Below are positions 1 through 6,897 of a DNA stretch of 64,000 bases, one piece after another. Both the position numbers and the translations under genes were made by a program. This DNA comes from Arthrobacter sp. 35W (GTDB taxonomy: Bacteria > Actinomycetota > Actinomycetes > Actinomycetales > Micrococcaceae): contig NZ_KI519455.1 of the NCBI RefSeq assembly GCF_000482545.1, forward strand, positions 744,001-808,000. Reading direction: 5' to 3'. Each line of letters begins with the position of its first letter. The first letter of the stretch is position 1. The notes below the pieces were generated by a model. It worked only from the letters and a program-made list of their open reading frames with translations. It did not search any database and had not been told where the DNA came from.

Positions 1-2407
1 CTCCGGCGAGGTCCGAGACCAGATCCGTGACGGGTCCAAACACCGTGAATTCGCGGACCTTCACCCACTGGCCTCCGGAGTTGGTGGCCGTGGCCGCCAT
101 CCGGACATAGCGGGCGTCCACGGGAGTGCTGAAGCTCTGTTCGATCCGCGGCTTCGTCTCGAAGGTGCCGGCGGGCGTCCAGCTGGTGCCGTCCGCGGAG
201 TACTCCACCCGGGCGTGGTAGACCATGTCGCCGGTGGTGGTGTCCGAATCGGACTGCTGGATGAGCACCCTGCCCACCTTCTGCACCGAGCCCAGGTCCA
301 CCGTGACGGTGGAGCCCACGGCCGGAGGGGCGCTGGACCACCAGAGCGTGTCGGCATTGCCGTCGGTCATGTTCGACGCACGGTTGGAGGAGTAGGTGCC
401 CAGCGAGGAGGACGCGGTGGCCGGGTAGCCGCCGGCGGTGGCGGCCGGAGTGGCCTGAAGCCAGGTGTTGTAGCGGGCCTGGGCGGCATCAAGGAACGTC
501 TGGAAGACGCCGTCGCCCACGGCGGGCACAATCTGGTTCTGCACAATGCCATGGTCCGAAATGTCGGGAACTGTTGCGGCCAGAGCGTCCGACTTTTCGT
601 CGGCCGCGGCCAGCACAGCGTCGGTTGCATCGGCGCCGCGTCCGTCCGCGATCGCTTCCAGCATGGCCAGCTGCTGCTCGGCGGCTGCGGCCCAGTGGGC
701 GGCGGCATCGATCCAGGGCTTGGCGTCGTCATAGAAGCCCGGCTCGGCCATGGTGGACAGCGTCTGCGGCAGCGCCTTGATGGTGGCCAAACGATCGGCC
801 AGCGGGGCCAGACCAACGGTGCTGCCGGCGTCGTAGGCGGTCCAGAACGCTGCCAGATCCCGGCTCAGGGCAGGCGCCGTCAGCGACGAGTTGCGGTACG
901 GCTTCCAGCTCTGGTTCAGGTCCACAAAGACCTCCAGCGCGTTGCGCACGGCCGGATCATCGCCGGCCAGCTCGGAGATGATGGCCGCCTGCGTGGTGGC
1001 GGCGTTGTAGGCGGGGCCGTTCCACGTGTAGTCGCCATAGCCGGCGAGGGCAATCATGGAGGCGTAGGCCTCGATCATCGGATTGGAGGTGAAGCCGTCG
1101 ATGTGCTGGTACAGATTGGCGTCGCGGCCCTCCAGCGGGTTGAGGAAGAGGCGGCCGCGCTGGCCGTCATTCACCGGCAGGTTGTCCCAGATGTAGAGAT
1201 GGTCCGTGTTGTAGCTGGTCGAGGCGGCGGCCACGGAGGCCATCGTGATCTTGTCGGAAAAGACGCCCTCGCCGGTCCACTGGACCAGCACCGAATCATC
1301 AACCATCAGACCGAACTGGCCCTTGTAGGGGTCCGGGCCGGAGCCGTTGTAGTTGGTGGGCACCGTCTGCAGCGGCTGCAGGTTGTGCGGCTTGATGTAG
1401 TCGTTCACCAGGCGGTTCAGGTAGAACGCCTGGCCGTCGGCGAGCTTCTTGAAGCCCGAGTTGGTGAACTTGTCCTTGTCCGCCTGGCATTTGAGCACGG
1501 GGTCGATGTCATCGAGGGCGATGTAGAAGCTGGTGACGCCCAGCGCGCGCAGCTGGTCGAACTTGCGCGTGGTGGCGGCCAGATCGGCGTCGGAGGAGTA
1601 GCAGACGTCGTTGCCCGGCGAGAGGGCAAAGGTGAAGTTCACGTGGTTGGCATTGGCCTCGTCCACCAGTTCCTTCAGCGCAGCCAGCTCCGCCGCCGGG
1701 TAGAGCTCGCGCCACTTGGACCGCAGGAAGGAATCGTCCTTGGGCGTGTAGATGTAGGTGTTCATCTTGTGCTTGCCATAGAAGGCCAGCTGGTCCAAGC
1801 GGGCCTGGTGCGACCACGGAATGCCGTAGAAGCCCTCGATGGCGCCGCGGATGGACATCAGCGGCCAGTCCTTGACCTTCATGGCGGGGGCCGCGCCGTC
1901 GGCGACCACCTGGGAGAGGCTCTGGACGGCGTAGTACGTGCCCGCAGCATCCTTGCCGTCCAGCACCAGGGTGGGTTTGCCCGCCACTGTGCCGGTGGCA
2001 ATCACATAGCCGTTGGCCGCCAGGGCATCGGCGTTGGCGGCGCCGACGGCGGAGAGCGCGCCGGGCAGGGCGGCGTTGTCCGCCGTCGTGCCCAGGAAGA
2101 CCGTGGCGCCGGCGGGGGCGGCGGCATCGACGAACGACGCCGTGCCGCCGGCCTGCCGGACGACGTCGGAGAGCAGGTCCTTGGCGGCGGCATCGGTCTG
2201 GGCGCCCACGGCCACCGTGACGGTGCCGGTCAGGGGCACGGCCACGCCGTCGGCGCTGATTTCCTGCGGCGTGGGCAGGATCGTGGGAATGGTGGGTGCC
2301 GCCTGTGCCGCCGGGAGCACCGCCGGCGCCAGTGCTATCAACCCTCCCCCGGCACCGATCGCCAGGGCCAAGGCCCCCGTGGCTGCGTTCCGTAGTGCGC
2401 GTCTCAT
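1..2407 (-). CDS. GH84 family beta-N-acetylglucosaminidase with CBM32-like domain (3' end outside window)
   Basis: Secreted glycoside hydrolase of family 84 (hyaluronidase/O-GlcNAcase-like NagJ/NagH group), which removes beta-linked N-acetylglucosamine by substrate-assisted catalysis. The ATG at 2407 opens a signal peptide (MRRALRN, then a long Ala/Gly/Leu core ending near PAAQAAP). A GH84 N-terminal domain follows, then the hallmark RGAIEGFYGIPW (Glu191) and TYIYTPKDD. The catalytic acid pair is visible as FYIALDDID, Asp299-Asp300. The last roughly 120 residues in the window (MTDGNADTLWWSS onward) look like an F5/8 type C (CBM32) sugar-binding domain. The reading frame is still open at base 1, so the C-terminus is missing here. 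The upstream neighbour is divergent, so it probably has its own promoter. Family assignment is firm; the natural substrate (mucin, glycoprotein or hyaluronan) is not shown. Confidence 0.93.
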   Translation of the reverse strand, partial: MRRALRNAATGALALAIGAGGGLIALAPAVLPAAQAAPTIPTILPTPQEISADGVAVPLTGTVTVAVGAQTDAAAKDLLSDVVRQAGGTASFVDAAAPAGATVFLGTTADNAALPGALSAVGAANADALAANGYVIATGTVAGKPTLVLDGKDAAGTYYAVQSLSQVVADGAAPAMKVKDWPLMSIRGAIEGFYGIPWSHQARLDQLAFYGKHKMNTYIYTPKDDSFLRSKWRELYPAAELAALKELVDEANANHVNFTFALSPGNDVCYSSDADLAATTRKFDQLRALGVTSFYIALDDIDPVLKCQADKDKFTNSGFKKLADGQAFYLNRLVNDYIKPHNLQPLQTVPTNYNGSGPDPYKGQFGLMVDDSVLVQWTGEGVFSDKITMASVAAASTSYNTDHLYIWDNLPVNDGQRGRLFLNPLEGRDANLYQHIDGFTSNPMIEAYASMIALAGYGDYTWNGPAYNAATTQAAIISELAGDDPAVRNALEVFVDLNQSWKPYRNSSLTAPALSRDLAAFWTAYDAGSTVGLAPLADRLATIKALPQTLSTMAEPGFYDDAKPWIDAAAHWAAAAEQQLAMLEAIADGRGADATDAVLAAADEKSDALAATVPDISDHGIVQNQIVPAVGDGVFQTFLDAAQARYNTWLQATPAATAGGYPATASSSLGTYSSNRASNMTDGNADTLWWSSAPPAVGSTVTVDLGSVQKVGRVLIQQSDSDTTTGDMVYHARVEYSADGTSWTPAGTFETKPRIEQSFSTPVDARYVRMAATATNSGGQWVKVREFTVFGPVTDLVSDLAG

Positions 2408-2757
2408 ACTGCGTCCCCTCAGATGTCGATGGCTCCGTCAACCCATTTCTGTAATGGGCATCACAAAAATAGGCCATCCGGCTGGCGGCAACGCTAGTGA
2501 AAGGATTGATGGCGCGTCAAATGATTACGCAAAGATCATGAAAGTGCATTCCATGGACTTGGCAGGCCTCGATGTCCAGATCCGCTGGACTGCCCGCCGG
2601 GGAGAGCCGGGTGCCTTGCCGGACCACAAACGGCACCGTCCCAATGTGTCCAGCGCTGTGCCCTGCTGCGCGGCAGGGCGGTCCGGCACCAATCCGCGTT
2701 AGGCTGGCACAGACAGCACCACCGGCCGCACGGCGGCCAGCCACCCAGGAGGCCCCC
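2408..2757. other. Non-coding divergent region between GH84 gene and DUF4235 gene
   Basis: About 350 bp without a credible gene; the reading frames here have no ribosome binding site or recognisable family. A -10-like TAGGCT (2700-2705) may serve the rightward gene. The part next to the glycosidase is more AT-rich (around 2440-2540) and probably holds its promoter. I see no repeat or RNA gene. Confidence 0.5.
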
Positions 2758-3018
2758 ATGAACATTGTCTTCAAGCTGATCGGCACTCTCGTCAGCATTG
2801 GTGCAGGATTTGCCGCCAACAAGCTGGTCGACACGGTTTGGGAGAAGAGCACGGGCAACAAGCCACCCAAGGACGGCACCGATCTGGAGCACAGCCTGCG
2901 CTCGGCACTGGTCTTTGCGCTGGTCTCCTCCGCCGTGGCGGCTGTCATCCAGGTCCTGGCCGGACGCGGCACGCAGAAGGCCATCGCCCGCTTCAACCAC
3001 AGCACCGACGAGGTCTAG
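2758..3018 (+). CDS. DUF4235 small membrane protein
   Basis: Protein of 86 residues matching the actinobacterial DUF4235 family: MNIVFKLIGTLVSIGAGF, then NKLVDTVWEKSTGNKPP, then an Ala/Val-rich second hydrophobic segment (residues about 43-65) and a basic tail (GRGTQKAIARFN). Two membrane segments are predicted by eye. The ATG at 2758 is chosen because AGGAGG lies 4-9 nt upstream; the longer in-frame extension to 2572 has no ribosome binding site. The function of the family is unknown. The next gene is another small membrane protein about 90 bp downstream, possibly co-transcribed. Confidence 0.85.
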   Translation: MNIVFKLIGTLVSIGAGFAANKLVDTVWEKSTGNKPPKDGTDLEHSLRSALVFALVSSAVAAVIQVLAGRGTQKAIARFNHSTDEV

Positions 3019-3110
3019 ACCGCGCCACCACCCCGGCTCCATGGACGGGGACCCTCGCCGGACGTAGTGTGTCGACAGAGATCGGCCGTCGATACCAAGG
3101 GTGGGCAGTC

Positions 3111-3578
3111 ATGGTCATCAAGAACTGGCACACGGAACACAAGGAGTCGCTGACCTCTGGTCAAAAGGCTGCCGACGTTCTCCGCAACGGCATGGGGAGC
3201 TGGCCCTTCATCGGGATCTTCATCCTGGCCATGGCCCTGTGGGCCGTGGCCAATTCACTTCTCCTGAAGAACGGCTCCTGGGATCCCTACCCATACATTC
3301 TGCTGAACCTGTTTCTGTCCATGCTGGCTGGGCTGCAGGGCGCCATCCTGCTCATCTCGGCCAAGCGGCAGGATGCCATCAGCTCCGCCATGGCCCAGCA
3401 CGACTACGACACCAACGTCGCGGCCAAGGTGGAGATTGACCGGTTGATCGACCTCGGCGAACAGCACCGTCAGATGATCGACCAGCTCCGCTCCCTCATT
3501 CTGGCAACCAACGGAACCGGACCGGAGGCAGGGGCGGCCGGCACGGCCACGCCCGCACCAGGCGGTGGCGAGGCCTAG
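3111..3578 (+). CDS. DUF1003-like membrane protein
   Basis: Protein of 155 residues. Two transmembrane segments (about residues 27-48 and 60-80) enclose a motif typical of DUF1003: DPYPYILLNLFLSMLAGLQG, followed by ILLISAKRQD. A hydrophilic, possibly helical stretch (residues 90-130) and an Ala/Pro/Gly tail follow. The ATG at 3111 has only a weak GGGTGGG upstream, so the start is moderately sure. The stop overlaps the stop of mrpG on the other strand by 4 nt (convergent). The role of the family is unknown; inner-membrane location is inferred. Confidence 0.8.
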   Translation: MVIKNWHTEHKESLTSGQKAADVLRNGMGSWPFIGIFILAMALWAVANSLLLKNGSWDPYPYILLNLFLSMLAGLQGAILLISAKRQDAISSAMAQHDYDTNVAAKVEIDRLIDLGEQHRQMIDQLRSLILATNGTGPEAGAAGTATPAPGGGEA

Positions 3579-3988
3579 ACCGCCGGGTCGCCGCCCCGGT
3601 CGCGGCCGCCGTCGTCCTCGGGATCGCCGGCCAGATCCTTGGCCGCCGCGGCCACCACGGGGTTCAGTTCATCCACCGTGAGCAGATCCGGACGCCGGTG
3701 CTTGGTCCTGTAGCCGGCGCGGCCCACCATGTGGGCCGACACCGGCACCGTCAGCAGCTGGAAGATCCACGCACCCAACAGCACGGGAAGCAGCGCCCAC
3801 GAGCGCATCTGCAGCGCCACGGCCGCCAGCATGAGCAGCAGGCCCAGCACCTGCGGCTTGGTGGCGGCGTGCATCCGGCTCATGAGGTCCGGGAAGCGCA
3901 GCAGGCCAATGGCCGCCGCAAGGGACATGAGCGCCCCAACGAGCAGGCACGCCATGGTCAATCCATCCAAAATGGCGTCGCCGCTCAT
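3575..3988 (-). CDS. mrpG: Mrp Na+/H+ antiporter subunit G
   Basis: MrpG/MnhG subunit of the multisubunit cation/proton antiporter (PhaG_MnhG_YufB family). Of 137 residues, the first 90 hold three membrane helices with the family pattern AAIGLLRFPDLMSRMHAATKPQ. The hydrophilic C-terminal tail ending GDPEDDGGRDRGGDPAV is longer than in Bacillus MrpG. The ATG at 3988 overlaps the end of mrpF by 4 nt (ATGA), the pattern used by every junction of this operon, so translation is probably coupled. It is the last gene of the operon and converges with the DUF1003 gene, sharing 4 nt. Confidence 0.92.
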   Translation of the reverse strand: MSGDAILDGLTMACLLVGALMSLAAAIGLLRFPDLMSRMHAATKPQVLGLLLMLAAVALQMRSWALLPVLLGAWIFQLLTVPVSAHMVGRAGYRTKHRRPDLLTVDELNPVVAAAAKDLAGDPEDDGGRDRGGDPAV

Positions 3989-4260
3989 GGTTCCTCCCGG
4001 CGGTCGGATACGAAGCGGGCCACCGTGACCGAGCCTATGAAGCCGATGACGCTCAGTGACACGAGCAGTGCCAGGTTGTTCAGGTGGTGGTTGACGGCCA
4101 TGTCGGTGGCCAGCGCCGCGCCGACGATGGCCAGCAGCACGTCGGCCGCCAGCACCCTGTCCAGCAGGGAGGGGCCCGCGGCAATCCGGTAGATGGCGCC
4201 GGCCGCAGCCAGCGACAGGATCACCACCACGATGATCAGGACTATGCCCATGGCGTTCAC
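3985..4260 (-). CDS. mrpF: Mrp Na+/H+ antiporter subunit F
   Basis: MrpF/MnhF subunit, about 91 residues, three membrane helices, with the conserved core YRIAAGPSLLDRVLAADVLL. I place the start at GTG 4260, which forms a GTGA overlap with the mrpE stop and lies about 8 nt after AGGGGG. ATG 4251, three codons later, is the alternative but has no ribosome binding site. The overlap with mrpG is ATGA. It acts only as part of the membrane Mrp complex, exchanging cytoplasmic Na+ for H+ in alkaline or salt stress. Confidence 0.9.
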   Translation of the reverse strand: MNAMGIVLIIVVVILSLAAAGAIYRIAAGPSLLDRVLAADVLLAIVGAALATDMAVNHHLNNLALLVSLSVIGFIGSVTVARFVSDRREEP

Positions 4261-4817
4261 TGTGCCACCACCCCCTGGGACGATTCGGCGGCCAGGGCCG
4301 CAACTTCTTCCTTGGACCCCATGATCCGAATGAGCCAGGCCTCCGTGGCCCGCACCTCCGCGCGGACCTTCTCCACCTGCTCGGGGCTGGTGACGTTCAA
4401 GACGTGGATGTAGAGCATGGGTGTGGCCCTGTCCACCTCCACCACGAGGGATCCGGGGATCAGCGAAATCACGTGGCCCGTGGCGGTGATCATCAGATCC
4501 GAGTGGCTGCGCAGCGGCACGGCGATCACGGCATTGCTGATGTGCGGTCCGCGGACGGCCGCCAGGTAGAACACCTGGAAGCTGGCCACCACCACGTCCT
4601 TGAGGAAGATGCCGGCAAACACCGCCGCCAGGACGATGTTGAACCGGCCGCTCAACTCCACCGGCGGCAGGTAGAAGATGCGGGCAATGCCGACGGCGAT
4701 GAGGGCGCCGAACACCAGGTTGCCCGGGCTGTAGTCCTGCCACAGCGCGCCCCACACCAGCACCAGGAAGACCAGCAGGGGCAGTTCCTGCAGCAGGGAG
4801 ATCCGCTGGCGGCTCAT
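4257..4817 (-). CDS. mrpE: Mrp Na+/H+ antiporter subunit E
   Basis: MrpE/MnhE subunit, 186 residues. The N-terminal hydrophobic region (LPLLVFLVLVWGALWQ, then GNLVFGALIAVGIARIFY) and the soluble MNHE domain with TPMLYIHVLNV and an acidic/basic helix are typical. The family is required for assembly and activity of the antiporter complex. Start ATG 4817 overlaps the mrpD stop; its own stop overlaps mrpF. The C-terminus (AALAAESSQGVVAQ) carries a short extension compared with Bacillus proteins. Confidence 0.92.
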   Translation of the reverse strand: MSRQRISLLQELPLLVFLVLVWGALWQDYSPGNLVFGALIAVGIARIFYLPPVELSGRFNIVLAAVFAGIFLKDVVVASFQVFYLAAVRGPHISNAVIAVPLRSHSDLMITATGHVISLIPGSLVVEVDRATPMLYIHVLNVTSPEQVEKVRAEVRATEAWLIRIMGSKEEVAALAAESSQGVVAQ

Positions 4818-6439
4818 TGTCCGCCCTCCTGCGGGCCCATAACGGCGGTGATGTACGCCTGGCGGTCCAGCATGTCCCTGGCACCCTGGCCCGCGAGGGC
4901 GAACAGCGGCCCGGCGAAGACCGTCAGGGCCACACCCAGCGCCACCAGGCCCATGGTGGAGCCCACCATCATCCGAGGCAGCACGCCCACCGGCCCCTGG
5001 ACAGCGGCGCCCCTGGCGGCGGCCTTGGTGCCGGAGGTTCCTGCACCCTTGGTGCCTGGGCGTCCCGCAACGGCACCCATGGCGGCCAGCAGCACGGGGT
5101 CAGGGTTGACGGCGTCGGCCGGGCTGCGCCAGAACGCCTTGTTCCACACACGGGCCACGGCCAGCAGCGTCAGGAGGCTGGCCACCACGCCGCCCGCCAC
5201 CAGCACATAGGCCAGCGGCGTGCCCAGCGTGACGCCGGCCTGGAGCAGGCCCAGCTTGCCCAGGAAGCCGGAGAACGGCGGGATGCCGGCCAGGTTCATG
5301 GCCGGAATGAAGTACAGCACGCCCAGCAGCGGGGACAGCTTGGCCAGCCCGCCCAGCCGGTCGATGGAGGAGGTGCCGCCGCGGCGCTCGATCAGGCCCG
5401 TGACCATGAACAGCGAGGTCTGCACGGTGATGTGGTGGATGACGTAGAACACCGCGGCGCCCAGACCCACCACCGAGGACATGGCGACACCGAAGACCAT
5501 GTAGCCGATGTGGCTGACAAGGGTGAAGGAGAGCATTCTCTTGATGTCCGTCTGGGCCACGGCGCCAAGGATGCCCACCAGCATCGTCAGCAGCGCCACC
5601 ACCATCAGCAGCGTGTCCAGCGAACCACCCGGGAACAGCAGTGTTTCGGTGCGGATGATGGCATAGACGCCCACCTTGGTCAGCAGGCCCGCGAACACGG
5701 CGGTGACAGGTGCCGGGGCGGTTGGGTAGGAGTCGGGGAGCCAGAAGGACAGCGGGAAGACGGCCGCCTTGATGCCGAACGCCACCAGCAGCAGCAGATG
5801 CAGCATGATCTGCGTGCCCGGTTCCAGCTGGCCCAGCTTCACGGCCAGATCCGCCAGCGTAATGGTTCCGGTGGCGGCATAGATCATGGCGATGGCGATC
5901 AGGAACAGCATCGAGGACACCACGCTGACCACCACATAGGTCACCCCGGCCCGGATCCGCTCCCCCGTGCCGCCCAGTGTCATCAGCACATAGCTGGCGG
6001 TCAGCAGGATCTCAAAGCCCACGTACAGATTGAACAGGTCCCCGGCCAGGAAGGCGTTGGACACCCCGGCCACCAGGATCAGATAGGTGGGGTGGAAGAC
6101 GGACACCGGGCCCTTGTCCTCGCCGTCGGCCGCGCCCTGCCCGGTGGCGTAGACCAGCACCGCCAGGCTGACGGCGGAGGACACCACCAGCAGCAGCGAG
6201 GAGAGCTGGTCGACCACCATCACGATGCCGAACGGCGGCAGCCATCCGCCCAGGTGGACGGCGCTGGCGCCGGTGGTCCAGACGGAGGCCAGCAGCACCG
6301 CCTCAAGGGCCAGGGTCAGTGCGACGGCGGAAATGCTGACCGTCTGCTGGGCGCGCGGGTGGCGGATGAGCATGAAGGCGACTGCCGCACCGAGGAACGG
6401 GACGGCGACGGCCAGGGGTGCCAGGTCTGCGATGTTCAT
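4814..6439 (-). CDS. mrpD: Mrp Na+/H+ antiporter subunit D
   Basis: MrpD, 541 residues, homologous to the proton-pumping NuoN/NuoL subunits of respiratory complex I. About 14 membrane helices. The core shows GDLFNLYVGFEILLTASYVL (Glu in the channel helix), KAAVFPLSFWLPDSYPTAPA and the broken-helix region DIKRMLSFTLVSHIGYMVFG. Residues about 455-490 are an Ala/Gly/Thr/Lys-rich loop (GTKGAGTSGTKAAARG) that looks like a lineage insertion between late helices. It overlaps mrpC upstream and mrpE downstream by 4 nt each. With MrpA it forms the ion-translocating part of the complex. Confidence 0.93.
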   Translation of the reverse strand: MNIADLAPLAVAVPFLGAAVAFMLIRHPRAQQTVSISAVALTLALEAVLLASVWTTGASAVHLGGWLPPFGIVMVVDQLSSLLLVVSSAVSLAVLVYATGQGAADGEDKGPVSVFHPTYLILVAGVSNAFLAGDLFNLYVGFEILLTASYVLMTLGGTGERIRAGVTYVVVSVVSSMLFLIAIAMIYAATGTITLADLAVKLGQLEPGTQIMLHLLLLVAFGIKAAVFPLSFWLPDSYPTAPAPVTAVFAGLLTKVGVYAIIRTETLLFPGGSLDTLLMVVALLTMLVGILGAVAQTDIKRMLSFTLVSHIGYMVFGVAMSSVVGLGAAVFYVIHHITVQTSLFMVTGLIERRGGTSSIDRLGGLAKLSPLLGVLYFIPAMNLAGIPPFSGFLGKLGLLQAGVTLGTPLAYVLVAGGVVASLLTLLAVARVWNKAFWRSPADAVNPDPVLLAAMGAVAGRPGTKGAGTSGTKAAARGAAVQGPVGVLPRMMVGSTMGLVALGVALTVFAGPLFALAGQGARDMLDRQAYITAVMGPQEGGQ

Positions 6440-6897
6440 CGGGTTCCCCGCCCCTTTCCGGTCTTGTTGTCGTTCTTGGCCGGTTCGTCGAATTCGGTGG
6501 TGTCCAGATCGATGTCGGCATCCTCTTCGGCGTCGAAGCTGCCCTGGGCAGCCACCTTGCGGTCCTCGGCGTCGTCCTGGATGTCATCGCGGCGGGCCAG
6601 CAGCCAGGAGCGGTAGATCAGGCCAAGCATGAACGAGGTCACCGCGAAGGAAATCACGATGGAGGTCAGAATGAACGCCTGGGGCAGCGGATCATTGTAT
6701 TCCCCGGCGGGAATGTCTTTGCTGAAGATCGGTGCCAGTCCGGCGTAGCCGCCGGTGGCCAGCAGCAGGATGTTGGTGGCGTTGGCCAGCAGCATCAGGC
6801 CCAGCAGCACCCGGGTGAGGCTGCGTTCCAGCAGCAGGTAGATGCCCACCGCGTACAGCACGCCCATCACGATCAGCAGCGTCAGGTTGGCGCTCAT
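6436..6897 (-). CDS. mrpC: Mrp Na+/H+ antiporter subunit C
   Basis: MrpC/MnhC, a NuoK homologue, with three membrane helices in the first 105 residues (YLLLERSLTRVLLGLMLLAN; DPLPQAFILTSIVISFAVTS). At 153 residues it is about 40 longer than Bacillus MrpC because of a charged cytoplasmic tail with FDAEEDADIDLDTTEFDEPA and a basic end KNDNKTGKGRG. Start ATG 6897 overlaps the stop of mrpA. The acidic tail is unusual enough to note but may be common in actinobacteria. Confidence 0.92.
   Translation of the reverse strand: MSANLTLLIVMGVLYAVGIYLLLERSLTRVLLGLMLLANATNILLLATGGYAGLAPIFSKDIPAGEYNDPLPQAFILTSIVISFAVTSFMLGLIYRSWLLARRDDIQDDAEDRKVAAQGSFDAEEDADIDLDTTEFDEPAKNDNKTGKGRGTR

Noticed and set aside
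215-2395. Long plus-strand frame opposite the glycosidase
   Set aside because: The minus strand encodes a clear GH84 protein with catalytic residues; the plus-strand product is His/Gly/Arg-rich and has no family.
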